A DNA stretch of 64,000 bases, taken from contig NZ_JAHLNO010000019.1 in assembly GCF_018916875.1 (NCBI RefSeq), positions 682,001 to 746,000 of the forward strand, written 5' to 3'. This document shows, in pieces, positions 56,292-64,000 of this stretch. The stretch's first letter is position 1, and every line of letters begins with the position of its first letter. Source of the stretch: Virgibacillus proomii. Its GTDB lineage: Bacteria > Bacillota > Bacilli > Bacillales > Amphibacillaceae. The position numbers were made by a program, and so were the translations under genes. The notes beneath the pieces are model-generated. The model saw nothing but the letters and a program-made list of their open reading frames with translations, was not told the DNA's origin and did not search any database.

Positions 56292-58691
56292 ATGAAGCAA
56301 TCAATCAGGCGTGCTGCTGTTTTAGGCTCTGGAATCATGGGCTCTGGAATTGCTGCTCACTTGGCTAATATTGGTATTCCAACTTTAATGCTTGATATTG
56401 TACCAAAACAATTAACAAAGGAAGAAGAACAAAAGGGGTTAACGCTAAAAGATCCAATTGTACGTAATCGAATTGCTGCACAAAGCAAAAAAGCATTATT
56501 AAAGCAAAAACCTTCACCAATTACAACAAAAGAAAGTCTTGATTTAATTGAGATTGGTAATATGGAAGATGATATGGAAAAGCTTGCTGACGTAGATTGG
56601 ATTATCGAAGTGGTCGTTGAAAACTTAGAGATAAAGAAAAACGTCTTAGCAAATATAGATAAATATCGAAAACAAGGAACTATTGTAAGTTCAAATACAT
56701 CTGGTGTTTCTATTGAAGCAATGTCGATTGAATGTTCCGAGGATTTTCGTAAACATTTTCTCGGTACACATTTTTTTAACCCACCACGATATATGAAGCT
56801 GCTTGAAATTATACCGACAAAAGATACGGAACCTCAGGTCCTCGAGTTTATGAAACGCTTTGGCGAGAATGTCTTAGGAAAAGGTGTTGTCGTTGCAAAA
56901 GATACACCAAACTTTATTGCGAACCGAATTGGAACATATGGTTTGCTTGTAACCGTTCAAGAGATGCTTAAAGGAAAGTATAGTGTAGGGGAAGTAGATT
57001 CTGTAACTGGTCCATTGATAGGCAGACCAAAGAGTGCAACTTTTCGTACATTAGATGTAGTAGGTCTCGATACATTTATTAATGTGGCTCATAATGTTTT
57101 TGAACAAGTGGAAGGAAAAGAAAAAGAGTTATTTTCTGTTCCAGGCTTTATGTTGAAAATGCAGGAAAAAGGCTGGTTGGGTGCTAAAAGCGGCCAAGGT
57201 TTTTATCTGAAGAAAAAAGATAAAGCAGGGAGCATGATCTATGAATTAAACCCAGAAACGTTTGAATATGAAGACCGTAAAAAATTAAAAACAGCTGCTA
57301 TAGAAATGGCGAAGCAGCAAAAAGGCTCACATCGTAAATTGAAAACGCTTCTATCACAAAAAGGTGATCGAGCTGGTGATTTTGTTTGGTCGATATTAAA
57401 GCCGGTGCTTATCTATTCGGCTGAATTAACGGGGGAAATTGCGGATGATATATTAGCGATTGATAATGCAATGAAATGGGGCTTCGGCTGGGAGCATGGA
57501 CCATTTGAAACATGGGATGCAATTGGCCTGCGAGCATCTGTAGAAAGAATGCAGGCAGAGGGAGAGACAATTCCTGAATGGGTACTACAGTTTCTAGCTG
57601 ATGGTAATGAATCATTTTATAAAAAAGATAATGGTAATGTGTACTACTATGATAAAGGAACGTATAAACAAAATGTCGTGAATAAAAAAGAAATTAATTT
57701 GCGTCTATTAAAAGATGTTCAAGGGGTCATTAAAAAGAATACCGGCGCTAGTTTAATAGATTTAGGAGATGGTGTTGCTTGTTTGGAGTTTCATTCCAAG
57801 AGTAATGCAATTGGGTTAGATATCATCCAAATGGTAAATTTTGCGATTGAAGAAGTAGATAAAAACTTTGAAGGGCTGGTTATTGGTAACCAAGGGAAGA
57901 ACTTTTGTGTTGGAGCGAACTTAGCGATGATGCTGATGGAAGCTCAAGACGATAACTTTTTTGAGTTAGATATGGTCATTCGCCATTTCCAAAATATGAC
58001 AATGGTAATTAAATATGCAAACAAGCCGGTAGTTGTAGCACCATTTAATATTACAGTTGGTGGGGGGGCAGAAGTAACGTTACCGGCTGCATCTATCCAA
58101 GCTTCAGTAGAGACGTATATGGGACTAGTGGAATTTGGAGTTGGCTTAATTCCCGGTGGTGGTGGAACGAAGGAATTGTATTTAAAACAGCTTAGACAAT
58201 TGCCAAAGGGAATTAACTTTGATTTATCAAAAGTAGCTAATGATGTTTTTGAAAAAGTGGCTACTGCTAAAGTATCGACATCTGCCGCAGAAGCGCGTGA
58301 GTATGGTTTCTTAGATCAAGGGGATCGGATCAGTGTTAATCCTGACCATTTACTGCATGATGCAAAAGAAAATGTGTTATCACTTGCGAATTCAGGTTAC
58401 CGTCCTCCAAAACCTGAAAAGATTCCAGTAGTTGGTGATGCTGGATATGCGGCAATGGTGCTGGGAGCAAAAAATCTATATCTAAGCGGATATGCATCTG
58501 AACATGATCTGAAAATTGCTGAAAAGCTGGCATATGTATTATCAGGTGGCAGAATCAAAGAGGGAACGGAAATTGATGAACAGGCAATGCTTGATTTAGA
58601 AAGAGAAGCGTTTCTAAGTCTAATCGGGGAGCCAAAAACACAACAACGGATGCAACACATGTTATTAAAAGGGAAACCACTACGTAATTAA
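56292..58691 (+). CDS. fadN: Beta-oxidation bifunctional enzyme: 3-hydroxyacyl-CoA dehydrogenase/enoyl-CoA hydratase
   Basis: 799 residues. N-terminal 3-hydroxyacyl-CoA dehydrogenase with Rossmann AVLGSGIMGSGIAAHLANIG and HFFNPPRYMKLLEIIPTKDT; C-terminal crotonase domain from about 500, with QGKNFCVGANLAMMLM and VEFGVGLIPGGGGTKELYLK for the oxyanion hole and catalytic Glu. The order (dehydrogenase first) is the Bacillus FadN arrangement, opposite to E. coli FadB. Operon with fadA and fadE. Confidence 0.95.
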   Translation: MKQSIRRAAVLGSGIMGSGIAAHLANIGIPTLMLDIVPKQLTKEEEQKGLTLKDPIVRNRIAAQSKKALLKQKPSPITTKESLDLIEIGNMEDDMEKLADVDWIIEVVVENLEIKKNVLANIDKYRKQGTIVSSNTSGVSIEAMSIECSEDFRKHFLGTHFFNPPRYMKLLEIIPTKDTEPQVLEFMKRFGENVLGKGVVVAKDTPNFIANRIGTYGLLVTVQEMLKGKYSVGEVDSVTGPLIGRPKSATFRTLDVVGLDTFINVAHNVFEQVEGKEKELFSVPGFMLKMQEKGWLGAKSGQGFYLKKKDKAGSMIYELNPETFEYEDRKKLKTAAIEMAKQQKGSHRKLKTLLSQKGDRAGDFVWSILKPVLIYSAELTGEIADDILAIDNAMKWGFGWEHGPFETWDAIGLRASVERMQAEGETIPEWVLQFLADGNESFYKKDNGNVYYYDKGTYKQNVVNKKEINLRLLKDVQGVIKKNTGASLIDLGDGVACLEFHSKSNAIGLDIIQMVNFAIEEVDKNFEGLVIGNQGKNFCVGANLAMMLMEAQDDNFFELDMVIRHFQNMTMVIKYANKPVVVAPFNITVGGGAEVTLPAASIQASVETYMGLVEFGVGLIPGGGGTKELYLKQLRQLPKGINFDLSKVANDVFEKVATAKVSTSAAEAREYGFLDQGDRISVNPDHLLHDAKENVLSLANSGYRPPKPEKIPVVGDAGYAAMVLGAKNLYLSGYASEHDLKIAEKLAYVLSGGRIKEGTEIDEQAMLDLEREAFLSLIGEPKTQQRMQHMLLKGKPLRN

Positions 58692-58707
58692 AGGAAAAGG
58701 GGGAAAC

Positions 58708-59886
58708 ATGGTGAAGGAAGCAGTAATTGTTGCAGGAGCAAGAACCCCTGTAGGGAAAGCAAAGAAAGGGGCGCTTGCTACTTCTCGTCCGGATGATTTA
58801 GCAGCATTAACGATAAAGGAAACATTAAATCGTGCAGGTGGGTATGATGGAAATATTGATGATGTAATTATTGGATGTGCCATGCCTGAAGCAGAGCAAG
58901 GCATGAATATGGCAAGGAATATTGCGGGGTTAGCCGGTTTAAAGCATGATGTTCCGGGAATAACGATTAATCGTTATTGTTCTTCAGGTTTACAAAGCAT
59001 TGCTTATGCTGCTGAGCGAATTATGATTGGAGCAAGTGATACGATCATTGCCGGCGGTACAGAATCAATGAGTCTAATCCCAATGGGCGGACATGTTATA
59101 AAACCAAACTCAACGTTAGTTCAAGATGCTCCGGGATATTATATGGGGATGGGACATACTGCAGAGGAAGTTGCTAATCGCTTTAAGATTTCTAGAGAAG
59201 ATCAAGATGCGTTCGCTGTAAGGAGTCATGAACGAGCTGCAGAGGCGATCGAAGAAGGAAAATTTATCGACGAAATTGTTCCTGTAGAAGTAACTCATCG
59301 CCTTCTTAATGATAAAAACAAGCCGGAAGAAAAAATGATTACATTTTCCATGGATGAAGGAGTTCGTCCGGGAACCTCGATGGAAGTGCTGGGAAAGCTG
59401 AGACCAGCGTTTCATGTGAAAGGAACAGTAACCGCTGGAAATTCTTCACAAATGAGTGATGGAGCTGCTTCAGTATTAGTGATGGAGCGTGATAAAGCTG
59501 AAGCAGAGGGTTTAACACCAATAGTTAAATTTAGATCGTTTGCCGTCGCAGGAGTAGAGCCTGAGATTATGGGGGTAGGACCAATTGCCGCTGTTCCAGA
59601 GGCATTACAAATTGCTGGACTTGAGTTATCGGATATCGGTCTGTTTGAATTAAATGAAGCATTTGCTTCACAAGCTGTACGTGTTATTCAGGAGCTAGAC
59701 TTAGATATTGATAAAGTGAACGTAAATGGTGGGGCAATTGCACTTGGTCATCCATTAGGCATGACAGGTACGAAACTGACACTTACCTTAATGCATGAAA
59801 TGAAACGCAGACAAGTTCAATTTGGGGTTGTTACGATGTGTATAGGTGGCGGCATGGGAGCAGCAGGAGTATTTGAACTGATCTAA
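58708..59886 (+). CDS. fadA: Acetyl-CoA acyltransferase (thiolase)
   Basis: 392 residues. Nucleophile Cys in NRYCSSGLQSIAYAAE, then GGTESMSLIP, substrate-binding NGGAIALGHPLGMTG with His, and the C-terminal VTMCIGGGMGAAG with second Cys. Releases acetyl-CoA from 3-ketoacyl-CoA. It starts 16 bp after fadN behind GGGGGAAAC. Confidence 0.96.
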   Translation: MVKEAVIVAGARTPVGKAKKGALATSRPDDLAALTIKETLNRAGGYDGNIDDVIIGCAMPEAEQGMNMARNIAGLAGLKHDVPGITINRYCSSGLQSIAYAAERIMIGASDTIIAGGTESMSLIPMGGHVIKPNSTLVQDAPGYYMGMGHTAEEVANRFKISREDQDAFAVRSHERAAEAIEEGKFIDEIVPVEVTHRLLNDKNKPEEKMITFSMDEGVRPGTSMEVLGKLRPAFHVKGTVTAGNSSQMSDGAASVLVMERDKAEAEGLTPIVKFRSFAVAGVEPEIMGVGPIAAVPEALQIAGLELSDIGLFELNEAFASQAVRVIQELDLDIDKVNVNGGAIALGHPLGMTGTKLTLTLMHEMKRRQVQFGVVTMCIGGGMGAAGVFELI

Positions 59887-59920
59887 AATCAATAAATAAG
59901 TTAGAAAAGGGGTAGATGAA

Positions 59921-61705
59921 ATGAGTGAAACAAAGGAAAAAGTATTTAAAGGCGGCGGATTTTTAGTCGAAGATTTAACGGCAGATGATGTTATTACACC
60001 AGAGGATTTTAATGATGAGCATAAAATGATTGCCAAGACAACGGAAGAATTTGTTGCAGGTGAAGTGTTGCCAAAGGTGGATAACTTAGAAAATCATGAG
60101 TTTGAGTATTCGGTAGAGTTATTGAAAAAAGCAGGAGAACTCGGATTATTAGGTGCTGACATACCTGAAAAATTCGGGGGATTGGCACTTGATAAAATCA
60201 GTTCTTCCTTGATCACCGAAAAATTTGCACGTGCGGGAGGTTTTTCTGTCACGCATGGTGCACATGTTGGTATTGGTACATTACCGATTGTATTCTTCGG
60301 GAATGATGAGCAAAAAAAGAAGTATTTGCCAAAGCTTGCTACAGGTGAATTGCTAGCTGCATATGCATTAACAGAGCCTGGTTCAGGATCGGATGCTTTA
60401 GGCGCAAAAGCTACAGCAAAGCTAAATGAAGCTGGAACACATTATATTTTAAATGGCGAAAAGCAATGGATTACGAACTCTGCATTTGCTGATGTGTTTA
60501 TCGTTTACGCTAAAATTGATGGGGAACATTTCTCTGCATTCATTGTTGAAAGAGAATTTCTGGGTGTATCAACTGGACCTGAAGAAAAGAAGATGGGAAT
60601 TAAAAGTTCCTCTACACGTACATTAATTTTAGAAGATGCTGAAGTTCCGGTTGAAAATTTACTGGGTGAAAAAGGACGCGGACACATCATTGCATTTAAT
60701 ATTTTAAATGTGGGTCGTTATAAGCTGGCAATTGGCGGTGTCGGCGGAGCTAAAATAGGTTTGGAAATAGCAACCAAATATGTGAATGAACGTAAACAGT
60801 TTAATCAGCCGATTTCCAGCTTTTCATTAACACAGGAAAAGCTAGCTACGATGGCTAGTGAAACGTATGCTAATGAGAGTGCTGTTTATCGTACTGTTGG
60901 TTTATTTGAGCAGCGGATGGGTGCACTTACAGAGGAACAATTAAATGATGGGAGAGAGGTTGCTAGAGCAATTGCTGAGTACCAAATTGAATGTTCCATG
61001 AACAAATATATGTGTACGGAGTTGCTTGACTATGTAGCAGATGAAGCTGTACAATTACATGGCGGCTATGGATTTATGCAAGAGTATGAAGTTGAGCGTA
61101 TGTACCGAGATTCACGAATTAACCGTATCTTTGAGGGAACGAACGAAATAAACCGTTTGTTGGTTCCAGGTACATTATTGAAAAAAGCATTAAAAGGTGA
61201 GTTACCACTTTTACAAAAAGCTCAAAGCCTGCAAGAAGAGTTAATGATGCTTATGCCGGAAGAAGTAGGCACGGAAACATTAGAACAAGAAAAGTATTTA
61301 TTAAAAAATGCGAAGAAAATCGTATTAATGGTCGCTGGCTTAGCGGCGCAAAAGTATATGCAACAGATTGAAAAGGAGCAAGAGATTCTAGTAAACTTGG
61401 CTGATATGGTTGCTGAAGTTTACAATATGGAGTCTGCCCTTCTCCGTACAGAAAAGGCAATTCAAAAAACAGGGGAAGAAAAGAATAAGCAAAAGCTCCT
61501 TTACACACAAGTTTATGTTCAAGAAGCATTTAACCGAATCGAAGCGGATGCAAAAGAAACATTAATCGCTGTAGAAGAAGGAGATACATTACGGATGGTG
61601 CTTTCTTCTTTACGCAAACTAACAAGACACACACCTATAAACGTTATAGCGAAAAAGCGCGAGATTGCTGCTGCAATTATTGAAGAAGAAAAATATGTAC
61701 TATAA
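59921..61705 (+). CDS. fadE: Acyl-CoA dehydrogenase
   Basis: 594 residues. N-terminal and middle ACAD domains: LAAYALTEPGSGSDALGAKA, HYILNGEKQWITNSAFADVF; C-terminal helical domain with QLHGGYGFMQEYEVERMYRD, where the catalytic Glu is expected, and RINRIFEGTNEINR. An extra C-terminal ~170 residues is the Bacillus FadE long form. First step of beta-oxidation. Behind AAAAGGGG. Confidence 0.95.
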   Translation: MSETKEKVFKGGGFLVEDLTADDVITPEDFNDEHKMIAKTTEEFVAGEVLPKVDNLENHEFEYSVELLKKAGELGLLGADIPEKFGGLALDKISSSLITEKFARAGGFSVTHGAHVGIGTLPIVFFGNDEQKKKYLPKLATGELLAAYALTEPGSGSDALGAKATAKLNEAGTHYILNGEKQWITNSAFADVFIVYAKIDGEHFSAFIVEREFLGVSTGPEEKKMGIKSSSTRTLILEDAEVPVENLLGEKGRGHIIAFNILNVGRYKLAIGGVGGAKIGLEIATKYVNERKQFNQPISSFSLTQEKLATMASETYANESAVYRTVGLFEQRMGALTEEQLNDGREVARAIAEYQIECSMNKYMCTELLDYVADEAVQLHGGYGFMQEYEVERMYRDSRINRIFEGTNEINRLLVPGTLLKKALKGELPLLQKAQSLQEELMMLMPEEVGTETLEQEKYLLKNAKKIVLMVAGLAAQKYMQQIEKEQEILVNLADMVAEVYNMESALLRTEKAIQKTGEEKNKQKLLYTQVYVQEAFNRIEADAKETLIAVEEGDTLRMVLSSLRKLTRHTPINVIAKKREIAAAIIEEEKYVL

Positions 61706-61711
61706 AAATAG

Positions 61712-61751
61712 AAAAAAAGCTGCTGCCTTCTAGAAGACAGCAGCTTTTTTA
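61712..61751 (+). terminator. Intrinsic terminator after fadE
   Basis: AAAAAAGCTGCTGCCTTC and GAAGACAGCAGCTTTTTT form a long stem around TA, with T6. 61752-62066 contains no recognised gene. Confidence 0.93.
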
Positions 61752-62066
61752 CATGTGTAAAATTAAAACGAATTGGCGTCGGATCCATTTTTTAAGCTGT
61801 ATGTATAAGCGAGGGCTAGTTCTATATGCTAAGGCAAAGTTTCTCTGTATGTACTTTTTAAAAGTGAATACAAGAAGTACCATGATTTCATTATTTGTCT
61901 TTTCATTCGTATTTTCGTTCATGATTTTGCTATAATAATAGTACATGTTCAAAAAGAAGATAAAAATGATCGAAACGTTTTAGCTGAGACTGTTTCGATA
62001 AGTAAAATGGCATTCGATATATGCATAGTATAGAAACAGAGACAAGGGAAAGCCGTTCTCTTTTTT

Positions 62067-62157
62067 ACTATAGGAAAGTATAAAACTTTATGGTTTATAG
62101 TATAAGAAAAACTATAGCTTTCGCCATAAAGACTTGGCGATAAGCAAGTTTTTCTAA
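62067..62157 (+). repeat. A-family structured repeat, copy A8
   Basis: ACTATAGGAAAGTATAAAAC ... AGAAAAACT ... CTTGGCGATAAGCAAG (one C lost) then TTTTTCTAA. It lies between fadE and the ArsC/Spx-like gene. Confidence 0.88.
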
Positions 62158-62212
62158 TGCCTGACTTTTTGAGCATCCTTTTATAGTTAATGATGAAAGG
62201 GAGGCTTTAACA

Positions 62213-62569
62213 ATGACGTTAACCTTTTATTGGTATCCAAATTGCGGAACATGTAAAAAAGCAAAAAAGTGGCTCGATGATAAAGAAATAAGCTATAAGC
62301 CAATACATATTGTGGAAAGTCCGCCAAGTAAAAATGAACTCCTTACACTCATCGAAAAAAGCGGGTTACCCGCAAAAAAATTTTTCAATACGAGTGGTAA
62401 AAAGTATCGAGAACTGAATATAAAAGATAAGATTAAAGACGCAACAGATGAAGAAATGGCAGAAATATTAGCTTCGGATGGCATGTTAATTAAACGGCCA
62501 ATTGTAACGGATGGTTCAAAGGTAACCGTCGGATTTAAGGAAGACATGTTTGCAGAAAATTGGCTGTAG
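62213..62569 (+). CDS. ArsC/Spx-family protein (YusI-like)
   Basis: 118 residues. Thioredoxin-like fold with YWYPNCGTCKKAKKWLDDKE (C-x-x-C as in Spx), SGLPAKKFFNTSGKKYRELN and GMLIKRPIVTDG. It lies where YusI is found in B. subtilis, near gcvH. No clear RNA polymerase-contact residue pattern of Spx, so likely a redox enzyme or uncharacterised regulator. Behind GGGAGG. Confidence 0.88.
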   Translation: MTLTFYWYPNCGTCKKAKKWLDDKEISYKPIHIVESPPSKNELLTLIEKSGLPAKKFFNTSGKKYRELNIKDKIKDATDEEMAEILASDGMLIKRPIVTDGSKVTVGFKEDMFAENWL

Positions 62570-62646
62570 AATGAAAAAAGAAATACTGGATAAAAATTGA
62601 CTAACCTTGTATAGTGAAAGTGGAGTAAACTTTTGGAGGGATAAAC

Positions 62647-63021
62647 GTGAGCGTACCAAAGGAACTATTATATTCAAAAGAACATGAATGGGTAAAAAAA
62701 GAAGATGGAAAAGTAAGAATTGGAATTACAGATTTCGCTCAAGATGAACTTGGTGATATTGTATTTGTAGAGCTTCCTGAGCCTGGTGATGAATTGGAAA
62801 TGAATGAACCATTTGGCAGTGTTGAATCTGTGAAAACGGTTTCCGAACTGTATGCACCAATTAGTGGAAAGGTTGTCGAAGTAAATGAAGAGCTAGAGGA
62901 CAGCCCAGAACTAGTTAATGAGTCTCCGTATGAAAAAGCATGGATGGTAGTAGTAGAGCCGACAAGTGAACTGGATGACTTATTAACAGCTGAAGCATAC
63001 GAAGAAATAATAAGTGAATAA
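62647..63021 (+). CDS. gcvH: Glycine cleavage system H protein
   Basis: 124 residues. Lipoylated Lys in [19 protein letters not shown], plus [20 protein letters not shown] and the C-terminal AYEEIISE. Carries the aminomethyl group in glycine cleavage and is the lipoyl relay for other complexes in Bacillus. Start GTG 62647 behind TTGGAGGG. Confidence 0.96.
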   Translation: MSVPKELLYSKEHEWVKKEDGKVRIGITDFAQDELGDIVFVELPEPGDELEMNEPFGSVESVKTVSELYAPISGKVVEVNEELEDSPELVNESPYEKAWMVVVEPTSELDDLLTAEAYEEIISE

Positions 63022-63037
63022 TAAAACAAAGAATAAT

Positions 63038-63074
63038 AGCTGATGTGCAAAGGATTGCAATCAGCTTTATTTTT
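63038..63074 (+). terminator. Intrinsic terminator after gcvH
   Basis: AGCTGAT and ATCAGCT pair around GTGCAAAGGATTGCA (which itself pairs TGCAA/TTGCA), followed by TTATTTTT. Confidence 0.82.
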
Positions 63075-63273
63075 AATATAGAAATTTTACCAAAGGCAAT
63101 CAATCACTAAATAGCTGTGTTTCACCGTATAATAAAAAGCGAATGAACAATGTAGACAGAGATACTAAAGGAATGTGCGCTAATAGGCAAATAGACCGTT
63201 TGGTTTCATAAATTATCACCTTCCAATGCAAAAAGTGAAAGCATATCGCTTGATTCCCAAGGAGTGCTATGTG

Positions 63274-63630
63274 ATGATACCAGATGAATCAGAAAAAATT
63301 TTAATTGTCGAAGGATTAACAGATAAAAAGCAAGTAAATAAAGTTATAACAGAGGATTTAACGATTGTCTGTACAAATGGAACACTTGGTATAGAACGGT
63401 TCGATCAATTGTTAGAGGATTACCAGCTAGATGATAAGGATGTATATATTCTCGTTGATGAAGACCCTTCTGGAATAAAGCTGCGTAAACAGTTAGCTAG
63501 AGAATTGCCGCATGCAAAGCATCTGTATATTAGCAGTGAATACCGAGAAGTAGCAACAACCCCTGAGAATATTTTAGCTCAAGTACTAGTAAGTAAAAGC
63601 ATTGCTGTTAATCCAATTTTCTTGATTTAA
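63274..63630 (+). CDS. Toprim-domain protein (YusF-like)
   Basis: 118 residues. Toprim acidic motifs: KILIVEGLTDKKQVNKVI (Glu) and KDVYILVDEDPSGIKLRKQL (DxDxSG), the metal site of topoisomerases and OLD nucleases reduced to a bare domain. Bacillus YusF has the same form. ATG 63274 (or GTG 63271) behind AGGAG is chosen over the open frame to 63226. Confidence 0.85.
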   Translation: MIPDESEKILIVEGLTDKKQVNKVITEDLTIVCTNGTLGIERFDQLLEDYQLDDKDVYILVDEDPSGIKLRKQLARELPHAKHLYISSEYREVATTPENILAQVLVSKSIAVNPIFLI

Positions 63631-63652
63631 CTCTTATTAAAAAGGTGATCGT

Positions 63653-63970
63653 TTGCAACAGGTAACGGAAGAACAATTAAAAAAAGATAATTATTTGCTT
63701 TATATATTCACTCCATTTTGCGGGACATGTCATGTTGCTAGAGGCATGCTCAAAAAAATTGAAGCAATGCAACAGCAGGAGCTTTTCATAGAAATGAATG
63801 CATCTTTTTACCCTGATTTTATGCAGAATTATCAAATTCAAAGCGTTCCATGTTTACTCATTAAAAAAGATGGAAAAATAATGGAGAAAATCTATGCATT
63901 TAAAAATATAGCAAATATTTATCACTATTTATTAATGTATGAACCGGAAATATTCACGCGTAAAAAATGA
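63653..63970 (+). CDS. Thioredoxin-like protein (YusE-like)
   Basis: 105 residues. LLYIFTPFCGTCHVARGMLK gives a CGTC redox motif in a thioredoxin fold; VPCLLIKKDGKIMEKIYAFK supplies the cis-Pro side. TTG 63653 start behind AAGGTGAT, 22 bp after the Toprim gene. Possibly a redox partner of neighbouring enzymes. Confidence 0.85.
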   Translation: MQQVTEEQLKKDNYLLYIFTPFCGTCHVARGMLKKIEAMQQQELFIEMNASFYPDFMQNYQIQSVPCLLIKKDGKIMEKIYAFKNIANIYHYLLMYEPEIFTRKK

Positions 63971-64000
63971 GAAATACGTTGACAGAGTTAACGAGAGCAT

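Overview
The window is low-GC Firmicutes DNA, and gene content and order point to a spore-forming, probably halotolerant member of the Bacillaceae (Oceanobacillus/Virgibacillus-like; the genus is inference). Evidence includes the cggR-gap-pgk-tpiA-gpmI-eno glycolytic cluster with a CggR-type operator, secG-esterase-rnr-smpB-ssrA, a lia-type envelope-stress locus, a Zur-controlled znu operon, fadNAE followed by yusI-gcvH-yusF-yusE-like genes, a BCCT osmolyte transporter, and two spore-associated genes (Ger(x)C lipoprotein, YppG-like coat protein).

Layout. 0-5.3 kb: 3' end of a 3-hydroxybutyrate dehydrogenase, a DUF485/SSF acetate-type symporter pair, an RNase HI-like protein, sigma-54 and a glutaredoxin-like protein. 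5.6-12.9 kb: glycolytic cluster. 12.9-15.8 kb: a gene graveyard holding decayed SDR, DCC-family, transposase-like and DUF1648 genes, all on the minus strand. 16.2-20.5 kb: TPP riboswitch and a thiamine-precursor ABC transport operon with a TatD-like hydrolase. 21-25.1 kb: nucleoside hydrolase, ptsI without ptsH, and a lysophospholipase-like hydrolase. 25.3-30.4 kb: secG, esterase, RNase R, SmpB and tmRNA. 31-36.5 kb: Ger(x)C protein, YppG-like protein, CBS protein, hemolysin III, DUF1836 protein and a broken luciferase-like oxidoreductase. 36.5-41.6 kb: DedA, then LiaI-like, LiaH/PspA, LiaF, LiaS and LiaR. 41.8-50.3 kb: aromatic-acid-exporter-like protein, a tiny zinc ribbon, isocitrate lyase, a CwlO-like NlpC/P60 hydrolase, nitroreductase, BCCT transporter and an SMR remnant. 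50.3-55.3 kb: VLRF1-type protein, two crcB genes (one frameshifted), zur and znuABC. 56.2-64 kb: FadR-type operator, fadN-fadA-fadE, then an ArsC/Spx-like protein, gcvH, a Toprim protein and a thioredoxin-like protein.

The most unusual layer is between the genes. At least four families of structured intergenic repeats recur: A (~90 bp, 8 copies), B (~140-190 bp, about 12 full or partial copies), C (~60-bp units in tandem) and D (~185 bp, 3 copies). A and B copies differ by changes that keep their stems paired, so the fold seems to be maintained. B copies fuse head to tail, D is followed by B at two loci, and C is fused to a truncated B. They separate genes that are usually adjacent or closely linked (rnr/smpB, liaH/liaF, TPP riboswitch/thiY). 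I see no transposase that could mobilise them. All calls come from reading sequence; no database search or folding program was run.
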